Below, one piece after another: positions 53,401-64,000 of a stretch of DNA of 64,000 bases (position 1 is the stretch's first letter; each line of letters begins with the position of its first letter). The notes beneath the pieces were generated by a model. That model saw only the letters and a program-made list of their open reading frames with translations. It searched no databases and was not told the origin of the DNA. The stretch is taken from the NCBI GenBank assembly GCA_028274465.1, contig CM051455.1, positions 48,771,351 to 48,835,350 on the forward strand. Direction: 5' to 3'. The stretch is from Plantago ovata. Its lineage: Eukaryota; Streptophyta; Magnoliopsida; Lamiales; Plantaginaceae. The position numbers were made by a program, and so were the translations under genes.

Positions 53401-56400
53401 TTAAGAGAAGTTGGTGTGCTTGAGGTTCTCTTAGATGATCTAAAGCAGCACAAATTTCTGCTGGGGCCGGAGCAGCATATGAGTGGCCATGGTCACTCAG
53501 AAAGAAAAACTAGCCCAAGCAGTTTCAAGAAGCATATGGACAATATGGACGCAATTCTATCTTCTCCCAAACTCTTAGAATCTGGTTCTGGTAAATTTCC
53601 TCTTTTTGAAGTAGAGGGAACAATTTCGGTTGCATGGGATTGTTTAGTGTCATTACTAAAGAAAGCAGATGCTAGTCAAGCAGCCTTCCGTTCTGCTAAT
53701 GGCGTGACCATCTCATTTCCTTTCTTGGCATCTGATATTCATCGTCCTGGTGTCCTGCGGGTATTATCATGCCTGATGATTGAAGATGTCAAACAGGTAC
53801 ACATTGATTTGTTCTGTTATTATCTTATATTAACAGTATTCATTCATTCTGATTTTTGAGCATGCTATTATTTGCAAGCTTTCTCCCACACTGCCTATGT
53901 ATAAAAAGCTTGTCATCTACCCATAGTAATGAGTATTTATTAATGTCAATAAGATTGCCCCTAGCATCTTAGATGAAACCTGGAAAGTTATGCCTGGACA
54001 GTTCATCTTTTGAAACTGTGTTTACCAACATCTGTATGCAATTACTTGAAATATACTCTTACTCTTTGCCCTCCACCCCTCCCAATTCCCTTTCTTTTCA
54101 CTGTACCCATGTCCCATGCCCTAAGGTTTGAACGTTGAATTCAAGGCAATCAAACTCATCAAAAACATCCCCTGCCTGAGCTCATTTACGACTCTGAGGC
54201 TTCCAAGAATTTACTCATGCGGTTAATTAAGCTATATAAATATCAGGTAGATATACTGTAATCAATTTCTCGCGGAAGCATAAACCATTATATACTGTTT
54301 CTTTGCCTCTACAGTTAGCGAAGGTCAAAACACTAATCAATCTTTTGCATCATTTGCTGAAAATTTATGGCTTTTTATTTTTATTTATTTATTATTATTT
54401 GTTTTTTGCATTTCTAGACTTTATTGAACATGACCTTCAATTTGGTAGCATGTTGTGTTTTTAGAGTCATATGTATGTGTATCATGCTATTCCGGGAAAC
54501 AAAGATACATGTGTTTTAAATTACTTGAGTGTACAGCTGATTAAGTTACTAATTTTTATTATCTCAGTCTCATCCAGAAGAATTAGGCACCTTGGTTGAG
54601 GTTCTAAAAAGCGGGATGGTGATAAGTGCTTCAGGATCCCAATACAGGCTTCAAGATGATGCAAAATGTGATGCTTTTGGAGCGTTGTGGCGCATATTAG
54701 GGGTGAATAGTTCAGCTCAGAGGGTCTTTGGTGAAGCAACTGGATTTTCTCTGCTATTAACAACTCTCCATTCTTTCCAGAGTGATGGGGAACAGAAAAA
54801 CCAACTTTCTATACATGTATGCATTAAAGTGTTCACATACATGTTGCGTGTAATCATAGCAGCAGTTTGTGATAATGCCGTTAACCGGACGAAGTTGCAC
54901 ACGATCCTATTTTCACATACCTTTTATGACCTTCTTCATGAGTCTGGGTTAATTTGTGTTGATTCTGAACGTCAAGTGATACAATTGTTGTTGGAGCTTG
55001 CTCTGGAAGTAGTTCTTCCACCATTTATGATACCTGAAACAGCAACAGCGGAGAATATAGGAAATGAATCAGATACATTTCTTTTGATTACACAATCAGG
55101 TTCTTTTGTTCCAGACAAGGAACGAGTATATAATGCTGCTGCTGTCAGAGTTCTGATACGTGCTTTGCTGCTCTTTACCCCAAAAGTGCAACTAGAATTG
55201 CTAAATCTTATTGAAAAACTTGCCCTTTCTAGTTCCTTCAATCAGGAAAACCTCACATCTGTAGGTGCGTTTGCTAGTTCAGATTTCTTTTTAAAAAAAT
55301 TATTATTATTATTTATTTATTTATTTTTTTTATTTTTTTTTATAATTCCTGATTTCTTACATCTCTTGATTAATTATCACCTCAAATTTACTAGGTTGTG
55401 TGGAACTTCTTTTAGAGACAATATATCCCTTCATGTCTAGCTCTTCACTATTAGTTTCACATGCTTTGAAGATTGTGGAAGTTCTTGGTGCCTACAGGTA
55501 TGATAATTTGGTGCCACTTGTGGAAGTTTTTTTTTGTGATGTTTACCGTAAGATTAAACTGTACATTACCTGGTTGACAGGCTATCGCTCTCAGAACTCA
55601 GGATTCTTGTTCGGTATATATTGCAAATGAGACTTGCTAGTTCTGGTCGATTTCTGGTTGAGATGATGGAAAGGTTGATACTCTCGGAGGATATGGGCTC
55701 AGAGGATACTTCTCTTGCACCCTTTGTCGAGTTGGACATGAGCAAGATAGGACATGCTTGCATCCAGGTGCCATTAGGAGAAAGGTCATGGCCTCCTGCT
55801 GCTGGTTACTCTTTCGTTTGTTGGTTTCAGTACCGAAATCTTTTGAAAACACAAGGAAAGGAAATTGAAGTTCTAAGACCTAGTTCTTCGAAAAGGCATA
55901 TGGGTAATGCCCAACAACATGGAGCTCAGGTTTTACGAATATTCTCAGTTGGGGCTGTGGATAACGGAAGCACATTTTACGCTGAACTTCGTCTGCAAGA
56001 TGATGGGGCTCTAACCCTCGCAACAAGCAATTCTTCCTTGTTGACTTTCTCTGGTTTAGACATGGAGGAAGATAGATGGCATCACCTTGTTGTCGTGCAT
56101 AGCAAACCAAATGCCTTGGCCGGGCTCTTTCAAGCTAGTGTTGCTTATGTATATCTCAATGGAAAGCTAATACATACTGGAAAACTTGGCTATTCGCCGT
56201 CTCCTGCTGGGAAGTCCCTTCAGGTGACTATTGGGACACCGGTATCATGCGCAAGGATCGGTGATTTGTCCTGGAAACTGAGATCTTGCTATCTGTTTGA
56301 AGAAGTTCTCTCACCTGGTTCCATATGTTTCATGTACATTTTAGGAAGAGGATATAGGGGGCTTTTCCAGGATACTGATCTGTTGCAATTTGTTCCTAAT

Positions 56401-57502
56401 CAGGCATGTGGGGGTGGCAGTATGGCTATCTTAGATTCTTTAGACACTGATTTAACATTGACCTCTAACATGCAAAAGCCCGAGAGTGTTGCCAAGCAAG
56501 GAGTTACCAAGGTTGAGCGCAGTGGGTTTGTTTGGGATTCAGATAAATTAGGAAACCTTTCGCTGCAGCTGTTGGGAAAGAAACTCATATTTGCATTTGA
56601 TGGAACAAGTACAGAAGTATTCAAGGCATCAGGAACTTTATCTATGCTTAATCTTGTGGATCCTTTGTCTGCTGCAGCTTCTCCTATGGGAGGTAAGTGA
56701 AACTAAACTTCAGTTCTTTTTTGATCTATATGCAGTTCAAACCATAGTCACACAAGTCAAGGGACAGTCCGGATCAAAACACGGGGATGGGTTTGAAATT
56801 CGGTATAGGTTGTGAACCCAGGACGGTTGGGGGTATACTCATTATTTATTTTTATTTTAATTATTATTATTATTTTTAAAAATCATCTCCATTTTTTAAA
56901 TTAATAATTTATTAATAAGTGAGACAGTAATGAATAAGTTCATAACTCACAGAGTCATAGATGTTTGTTCCATGAATGACTAATCTATAGTTAATATGAA
57001 TGATAAATGATTTATGTATTAAGATAGTACTGTATTTTACTACAATTTGACTCATTAATAAAATGCCTAAATGCATGAATGATGAGACTAAGACCACGAC
57101 TATTGGGACGGTCGACCAACCGAATTGGTTTGCCATCCACATCGATTTTGGGACGAGCGTACCAATTTGGAAGTCAAAGTACATTTGATCAAATTCTGTA
57201 ACTATGGTTCAAACGTTTCCAATAACACATCACTAGTTAATTGTTTCATTATGTGTCCCCTCCCCCTCTAACCTCAACCTACTCAACAGGTATACCGCGT
57301 TTTGGTCGGCTTCTTGGAGATATTTACGTCTGTAAGCAATGTGTTATTGGTGACACTATCCGCCCTATTGGTGGCATGGCTGTGGTCCTTGCACTTGTTG
57401 AAGCTGCTGAGACAAGGGATATGCTTCACATGTCATTAACGTTACTCGCATGTGCTCTTCACCAGAACCCACAGAATGTGAAAGACATGCAGAAATACCG
57501 AG
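53401..57502 (+). pseudogene. Inverted partial copy of SPIRRIG
   Basis: A 4.1-kb copy of SPI genomic sequence 38683-34562, introns included, inserted in the opposite orientation. It starts inside the exon encoding REVGVLEVLLDDLKQHKFLL and ends inside the one encoding QNPQNVKDMQKYR, after which the frame runs into foreign sequence and stops (VY). Equivalent exons: 53401-53796, 54572-55266, about 55395-55497, 55581-56692 and 57290-57502. Frames are still open, with only a few amino-acid changes against the parent (A to V in HHLAVVHS; A to V in ESAAKQG). Both ends of the protein, including PH, BEACH and WD40, are absent. Intron retention shows DNA-level duplication, not retroposition. Confidence 0.95.
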
Positions 57503-57789
57503 TCTATTAATTTTGATAAGTATTAATTTTTATTGTCTTTCTTTTATTCCAATCAAAATATATGGAATGTTCAAATTTTGTGCTTACATAATGTGGTAAG
57601 TAATTTTAAAATTCAAAAGTAGATTGCATGAATTAAGGATCTTCTAAACCCTAAAAAACGATTATATATAGCTAACCTCATTCTGTATACTCTCTATCAA
57701 TCTCCGTATTTTTATATATAGCTAACCTCATTTTGTATCCTTTGTATCAATCTCCGTATCCTCTGTATCAATCTCCGTATTTGTATGTA

Positions 57790-58520
57790 TTTTTTTATTC
57801 TTATTCAATCCGTGTTCTATTAATCATTCGCTAATGATATGGAATTTTTGTTCTTATGACTGCATATTTGTCTTTGTTTTTTCCGGGATGATGAATTGAA
57901 CGACATTACTGACCAAAGGAAGCTCGATGCTAATTGGGTTAATTTTTATCATTGTTGTTGTATTCTGATTAAATTGTTCACTCATTGATTAGTCTAATCT
58001 TCTTGATTAAATTATTTTTGACGTTGGATGCTTTTACTTGGATGCTTTTACGAAAGCTTTAATCTTGCAATTATCACTAATCAAGAAGATTAGTCAGAAT
58101 ACATTTCTATTTCGCGATGCTAATTGTAAGTTTTATTTAATATAATTGAATTGTATGTATTCTTATTCAATCCTTATTTTATTATACATTCGCTAATGAT
58201 ATTTTATTTTTGTTCGAATGTCTTCAGATTTGTCTTTTCTTTTCCGGGATGATGCATTGAACGACATTACTGAACCGATGAAGGTCGATGCTAATTGGGT
58301 TAGTTTTTATCACTGTTTTTGTATTCTGATGAAATTGTTCACTGCTCATTGATTAGTCTAATTTTCTTGATTAATTTTTTTTTGATGTTGGATGCTTTTA
58401 CGAAAGCTTTGATCTTGCAATTATCACTAACAATTCGTAGTCAGTCCTGTATTTTTTTTTATTCTTATTCAATCCGTATTCTATTATACATTCGCTAATG
58501 ATATTTTATTTTTCTTTTAA
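57790..58520 (+). repeat. Diverged direct repeats of about 300-360 bp
   Basis: The block starting ATTCTTATTCAATCC and followed by CATTCGCTAATGATAT recurs at about 57797, 58159 and 58461. The first two units share a longer segment with CCGGGATGATG, then GAACGACATTACTGA, then TCGATGCTAATTGGGTTA. An exact 16-bp inverted pair, CTAATCTTCTTGATTA (57994-58009) and TAATCAAGAAGATTAG (58078-58093), lies in between. Confidence 0.75.
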
Positions 58521-58872
58521 GGTTGATGTTTTCGAGTACAAGACCTTCCATCGAGTACAACCTTTGCTAGACATTTTAATAGAATTGAATCATCCAATGT
58601 CCGATTATGCGACATGTATCTATAAAATGTTGAATAACAACATAGATATTAGAGAAGATGGATTCTTACTGTGTGGCAAGATTGCTTCGATGCCTTGATT
58701 GTTGTTGTATTTGAAGAAATGTAAAGAAACGGGGTTGGAAGGAGTTTGCAAATTATATGATGGCGTGTTCATTACTAAATTTTGTATTCCTAAGTTTTTT
58801 TGCATTCATTCTATTCCAGAGTTAGTTTTTGTTGATGTTGATTTTTGCTATAGGTGTTTTGCTGATAATTAG
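58498..58872 (+). pseudogene. Unidentified reading frame with one in-frame TGA
   Basis: A frame reads VDVFEYKTFHRVQPLLDILI, then MSDYATCIYKMLNNNIDIRE, then DGFLLCGKIASMP, meets TGA at 58696-58698, and continues in the same frame as LLLYLKKCKETGLEGVCKLY, then FITKFCIPKFFCIHSIPELV, to TAG at 58870-58872. Together this is about 124 codons with protein-like composition. The start at 58498 may be an intron remnant, since a TTTTAAG acceptor lies before VDVFEY. I do not recognise the family. Confidence 0.35.
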
Positions 58873-59300
58873 ATACGTAACTGTAGTTACGGTTGTTCGT
58901 CTGATTATTCAATATTCAATGTATCTTTTTAGTTTAAATGTAATTTACCGGCTTTGTGCCCAATCATATAAATTTGATATTAATTATATGACTTTAACAT
59001 TGTTGGTCAATGTTTAAAATTCGAAATTATCAATCAACACTTCGAAGTTCTATCGTACATTATGGTGGATTCGATCTAGGATAAAACACTGGAAGATATT
59101 AAAAAGAAATTTTATGATCAAGTTAGCCGTGGTACAATTTTTTTGATTTGTTAAGTATTTCTCAATAAAGATGTAGACGTATTTATCTACCACGTTGATT
59201 TATTCATGTTGGATGAAGAAGTAGATGTATGATATATCAATTTTAATTATTTATACTTATTCATTTTTCATGTTTACACCGTTTCTTTAATTTATTTTAT
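58873..59300. other. AT-rich spacer
   Basis: Nothing supported as a gene. The words GTAGATGTATGATATATCA and close variants recur at about 59222, 60138 and 60290, marking this as part of a diverged repeat family. Confidence 0.35.
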
Positions 59301-59990
59301 GCTTTTAAATTTATTTAGTAACAATTAAGTTTTTTTTCGTAATAATTACTCTCAATTATTAATTATTAAATCAGTGATTAATTGACTAAATCATTTAACT
59401 GAAAAATTAAAAATCGCAAAAGCTGTGGCCGGAGGAAATTGAACCCAGGTTGCATATACCATGAACATCACCACATTTCACTCGACCACAGCTTTTCAAT
59501 CGTTTATTCTTGACAACATCAAGTATTGGTGTTCGATTTCATATTTTATGCTTTTAATTTTATTTGGTAACAATTAAGTTTTTTTTCCGTAATAATTACT
59601 CTAGATTATTATTTATTAAATCAGTGATTAATCGAATAAATCATTTAATTGAAAAAAAAAAGTTGTGGCTAGAGGGATTTGAACCCGGGTGGCATATACC
59701 ATGAACATCACCACATTCCACTCGGCCACAACTTTTCAATAGTTCATTGTTGACAACATCAAGTATTGGTTTTTGACGTAATATTTTATGCTTTTAATTT
59801 GGTGATATTAACAATTAAGTCTTTTTCGGTAACAGTTACGATAGAAATTAATTATTAAGTCAGTGATTAATCGAATAAATCATTTAATTAAAAAAATATT
59901 GTTGTGGCGAGAGCGGATGATGAAACTCACTACATTCCACTCGGCCACAGCTTTTTAATCGTTCATTATTGATAATATTTGGTATTGGTA
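59301..59990 (-). repeat. 240-bp-period array of tRNA-like units
   Basis: tRNA-like cores at 59421-59496, 59661-59736 and 59901-59955 (shortened) are spaced exactly 240 bp, with related AT-rich linkers. On the minus strand the core begins GTTGTGGCCGAGTGG, an A-box-like sequence, and carries CCCGGGTTCAAATCCC, a T-arm/B-box sequence. It ends CCACAAC, which pairs with the first seven bases like an acceptor stem. The anticodon arm is not canonical, so these are tRNA-derived rather than proven tRNAs. Confidence 0.65.
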
Positions 59991-60708
59991 CTTTATTTAA
60001 TGTGCCTTTAACCTGAATAATCGAAGTCGGAATTTTCAAATATGATCATTTTCTTCCACTTCTAGAGGATAGACTAACATATATACTAAGTCGAGTTATT
60101 TCATGGCCGTTATTAGTCTTCCGTTGTTGGATGAAGACGTAGACGTATGATATATCTCATTTAATTAGAATTTTCACTATTCATGTTTGATTTTTTTGAA
60201 TCATTCAAGTTTATTTATAATTATTTTGATTCATTAAGTATTTCTCAATAAAGACGTAGACGTGTGAAATTTCATTTTGGATGAAAACGTGGATGTATGA
60301 TATATCAATTTTATTTTATTTATGATTATTCATTATTCATGTTTACACCTTTTTTTGCATGACTAAACTTTTAGAACTATTCTACTTCACATGGTTATTT
60401 ATGAAGTATGATTTTTACAATTTGCTAGCATGTTTAGTGTCAGCAGCACGTTTCATCGTTACTTTGGAATGTACCAAATGTTATACTTTAGTTCTAAAAA
60501 ATGTTAGTTTATGTGAGTGAAGTGTGTATGGTTTTGTAACAAATGTGATCTTAGACAGGTACATTATAGACTCACTGTTACGTTCAATACTTTTTTCATT
60601 AGTACGCCATTATATTTCTTGACAATTGCTATATATTTAAATAAGTTGTCTATTTGTTGAGAATTTAACAAAATATCGATTTAGAATTTAACAAAAAAAA
60701 TCCATAAC

Positions 60709-60774
60709 TAAAAGCTGTGGCCGGAGGGAATTGAAACCGGGTGGTGAGGATGATGAAACTCACTACATTCCACT
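60709..60774 (-). repeat. Fourth tRNA-like unit, cut by the assembly gap
   Basis: AGCTGTGGCCGGAGGGAATT and the following bases, up to CACTACATTCCACT, repeat the core of the array at 59421-59955. It merges features of copies 2 and 3, and runs directly into the N block. Confidence 0.65.
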
Positions 60775-60874
60775 NNNNNNNNNNNNNNNNNNNNNNNNNN
60801 NNNNNNNNNNNNNNNNNNNNNNNNNNNNNNNNNNNNNNNNNNNNNNNNNNNNNNNNNNNNNNNNNNNNNNNNNN
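60775..60874. other. Assembly gap (100 N)
   Basis: Exactly 100 N, the conventional placeholder for a gap of unknown size. It follows the tRNA-like array and precedes the JMJ31 promoter. Confidence 0.99.
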
Positions 60875-61062
60875 TTATTTAATGAAAAGATAAAAATTAT
60901 GTCATAGCCGTGTACTAGTTTCATATGAAAAATAATTACTTAATTACATAGCCAAAGTTTAAACAATTTATTGGAGAAAATAAAAAAAAGAAGGTGCTAA
61001 GCCTAAACTATAAACCTCTTCTTCCCTCTCATCACTGGCCTGAACCAGAACCGGAATCAGAC

Positions 61063-63914
61063 ATGGAAGACTCGCTTCAAGTTCTCCGATTCGACGAAAT
61101 TCCGTCGGCAGAAGAGTTTGCTTCTCAAATTGAGCCGAAAAATGTTCCGGCGGTGAGTTTTTTTCTTCATATCATTATCGTTTGTCATAGTATTCGGCAG
61201 CGAAAAGCATTGCCGAGGGTGCACGTAGTCGATATGATTGGGTAGTTTCAACTTTCAAGTCGTAATGATTATTATTAATTGATTCATTCATATATAGGTT
61301 TTTACTGGATGCCTGAAGAATTGGAAGGCGATTTCGAAATGGAATGTGTCTAATGGCGGACTTGACTACTTGGAGGTAATGGTGATTTTATAATTATACG
61401 TCTATGATGATGATAATTGGTGTGTAAGTTTAAGTATGATGTAATGAGCTCCTTATGTGGCTGAATTTAATCTGCATCATTTCTAGGGAGTTTGGGATGT
61501 CAGTGTTTTCTTACTTAGCTGGAAAATGGGAGTATTATGAGCTCTGAGAATGTGACATGTTGAATTTTGATATCTTCGATGGCGCTTTTATGTGCTCTAA
61601 GTCCTCTAAGTTTGGTGGCCTATGATTCTTTAAGCTTGGTGGTTGATACTTGATTAATTTGGCAGATCATTGTTTTCCTGGTCATCGCCGAACCTTGAAA
61701 AATCCTTTTCATGTTTTCAATATAGTCACTTTCACTTGTTGAAGCCCGTTTTTCGATCAAGTATTCCTTTGAATTAGTGCGTCCTTTGACTCATACTTGT
61801 CTCTGGTCTATTTGAAATGCTTAGTTTTGTTACCTTTGAGGTGAGGGAAGTGTATCTTACATCTTAGATATTGATACATGTTTTAATTTGCTTTGGTGAT
61901 TAGGAACGTGTAGGTTCATCTGTTGTGGAGGCTATGCTATCCAGATCTGCACCTGTATTCTATGGAGATATTAGAAGTCATGAACGTGTAACAATCTTCT
62001 CCTGTGTACACGATGAGTAAGATAATGTTGAAGTACAATTCACCTTTCATTTTTGTGATGGAAGTACTTGTGGCTTTCTAGGTTCCTCTGCCTTTTGCTA
62101 CCTTCATTGGCTACTGCAAGGATCTTCTTCAACTAAAGGATGATAGTCAGGATCACCAGAAACAGTTGAGGGTGGGACTTGACACTCAGCATGGTGATTT
62201 CATTACTGAAAAGGACGCTCCGCAGCAAATCTATTTGGCACAGGTTGTGGGGGCATAAGTTACGCGCCAAGCTATGGTGGATAAACTTGCTCAACATGCG
62301 TATTTGTTATCCATCTCAGTGTGCCAGTACTATAACATGAAACTTGAGAGATATGTGTTTAAACTAAGTCTCAGCTTCAACTGGCTTGCTTGTTGTCAGG
62401 ATTCATGAGATAAATACAAAATAAAAACAGTGACAGAGCTCATAATTCACATATTATTTTAGTAGCTGCTTGATATTTACATATGTTGTCCTCACCCCAC
62501 TTCCCTTTTTTATTTCTTTTTTCTTAGTCACATCTATTGCTCATAATTAGTTACCTCAGTGGCATTTTTTTTCCCCGATCGATCTAGTCGAGGCTATGTA
62601 TGAAATGGCATATGTAATTTATTTTTTTGTCAAGTAGAATTTGCAGCTTAATTATTACTATATCACTTATTTTTGTGTTCATGGTAGTTCAAATATTAGT
62701 ATGTCTGATCTTCTCACAATTCTCATTACATGGGAGAACTATTTTACTGTATAAATATTAGTAAAAAAAATTAAGTTCGCTCATTTCAGTACCAGTTTTG
62801 TATTAAATCGCTTATATGAGCTTGTCTGAACTTGCACGGATCGTGTCAAATAAGTTATTCAAGTGAGTGGACCTTAGAAAATGTAGTTTATCCGAAAGTG
62901 ATATTCCTACTCAGATGTGTTTGCGTCACCAAAGCCCTGTTGCAAAAAAAATCCTTACTGGCAGACCTTGCCTATAATTAATCAATATACCTCAGTACTA
63001 TCTATGTGATTTGGCTTTATGGTTTTGGCACCTTTGTCTGACAAAATAGCTGTTGCATGTTTCAGGTACCCATTATTAATACCAAGAATGAGGAAAAGAC
63101 TCAGTTGGAATGCCTGAGAGAAGACATTGACACGGTGTGTGCAAGGATTCAATTCATTTGCCAGCCTGCTCTCTGCTTGACCAATGCCATTGTGTAACTC
63201 ATGCTTAATCATTCTGATTGGTACTATTTTTTCATTAACATGACAGCCTGCATTTCTGGACGGAAAAGTTTTCTCTTCAGTGAATTTGTGGATGAACAAT
63301 GCCATCTCTAGATCTAGCACCCACTATGATCCTCACCACAACCTTTTATGCATAATTTCAGGAAGCAAAAAAGGTATACAGTATTAAATTACTTTAATGT
63401 TATCAGTATGAATTTCTGTATCTGAGGTACTCTAACATTGTCTATCGATTAATTGATAAACAATGATAATGCATGCTTGACATTGTCTTATGCTGGTTTC
63501 AAAGTAATGATGCATGCCAAATGATTTTTCAATCTGTGCCTCTTACATGTGCCGGTCTGACTTCTTGTTCTTGTAATCAAATGTTGCTTATCAGTTGTAT
63601 TATGGCCTCCTTCCGCGAGCCCATTATTGTATCCTCTGCCAGTACATGGAGAATCATCAAACCACAGGTATACATCTATCAATCACTAGTTCCTCTGTCA
63701 AGGTTCATTAACTTTGTTTGAATATTACTTTTCTCCATTTGATGGTTGTTACTCGCAGTCACTTTTTTATGGTTATTTAAATTATCCTCTTTGGCAGTGC
63801 TGTTTCTTTAGAGAACCCAAATCTTCAGCTCTATCCAAGAGCAGAGCATTTAGAAAACTACTCCCAGAAGGTTAATCTCCAAGCAGGCGACGCTCTTTTC
63901 ATTCCAGAGGGATG
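61063..63914 (+). CDS. JMJ31: JmjC domain oxygenase, JMJ31-like (3' end beyond window)
   Basis: Cupin-fold Fe(II)/2-oxoglutarate oxygenase of the JmjC-only class. Exons: 61063-61152, 61298-61375, 61904-61987, 62082-62243, 63066-63134, 63247-63373, 63595-63667, 63798-63914. All phases agree. The last exon ends within a Trp codon (FIPEGW), so the final exon or exons lie past 64000. Signature segments are MEDSLQVLRFDEIPSAEEFA, APVFYGDIRSHERVPLPFAT then FIGYCKDLL, and SSTHYDPHHNLLCIISGSK, where HYD supplies the metal-binding His-x-Asp. The distal His should follow GW in the missing exon. The substrate (histone or other) cannot be told from sequence. The first exon and leader are duplicated at 51839-52078. 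The gene symbol rests on overall resemblance to Arabidopsis JMJ31. Confidence 0.88.
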
Positions 63915-64000
63915 GTAGTGTTTTCTATTTTTTCATCGTTGCCTAATTTCTTAATATGATTTACTTACTTCCGTTGCGTTCAAAGAATATTGTTGTCTTG

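Noticed and set aside
54521..57184. Minus-strand frames within the SPI copy
   Set aside because: Antisense shadows of SPI exons and introns; the same shadows appear opposite the parent gene.
53398..57510. Second functional SPIRRIG gene
   Set aside because: It starts and ends inside exons and lacks the N terminus and the PH, BEACH and WD40 domains.
59421..59736. Bona fide tRNA genes on the minus strand
   Set aside because: Acceptor and T-arm features are present but no canonical anticodon arm can be drawn, and copy 3 lacks part of the core; called tRNA-like only.

Overview
This is nuclear DNA from a flowering plant. The genes are split by many AT-rich GT-AG introns, the spacers are AT-rich, and the repeats are typical of plants (Stowaway MITEs, a MULE, LINEs, a Cassandra solo LTR). 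The three large genes match well-known plant families, SEC24A, SPIRRIG and a JMJ31-like JmjC gene, and a MIR167 hairpin is present. A eudicot is very likely and an asterid is plausible; I cannot name the species. A run of 100 N at 60775-60874 shows that this is a scaffolded assembly.

Layout. 1-1000: decayed LINE ORF2 interrupted by a small inverted-repeat element. 1.96-9.9 kb (+): complete SEC24A-like COPII coat gene, 12 coding exons, about 1041 aa, with one GC-AG intron and one U12-type intron. 9.9-15.2 kb: spacer with Stowaway MITEs and a minus-strand MIR167 hairpin near 13.6 kb. 15.2-23.05 kb: a decayed 7.8-kb MULE with recognisable terminal inverted repeats. It carries a plus-strand transposase and a convergent minus-strand gene with Ulp1-like sequence, and both genes are truncated where they meet. 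23.05-25.7 kb: another Stowaway MITE and spacer, then a tRNA-Glu(TTC) gene. 25.87-26.06 kb: a fold-back repeat cluster. 26.9-44.1 kb (-): complete SPIRRIG-type BEACH gene, 19 coding exons, about 3601 aa. 44.1-51.8 kb: AT-rich spacer with a minisatellite and a LINE fragment split by a Cassandra solo LTR. 51.8-60.9 kb: a rearranged block with a 240-bp copy of the JMJ31 first exon, a 4.1-kb inverted intron-containing copy of the middle of SPIRRIG, diverged direct repeats and a 240-bp-period array of tRNA-like units that runs towards the assembly gap. 61.06 kb to the end (+): JMJ31-like gene, incomplete at the window edge.

The genes do not form a pathway. SEC24A (ER cargo selection), SPIRRIG (membrane trafficking and RNA granules), MIR167 (auxin response factor control) and JMJ31 (JmjC oxygenase) are independent neighbours. 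The most unusual part is 51.8-60.9 kb, where fragments of both flanking genes are re-inserted at near identity. This is either a very recent complex rearrangement or an assembly/haplotype artefact. Exon coordinates come from reading frames and splice motifs by eye and may be off by a base or two.
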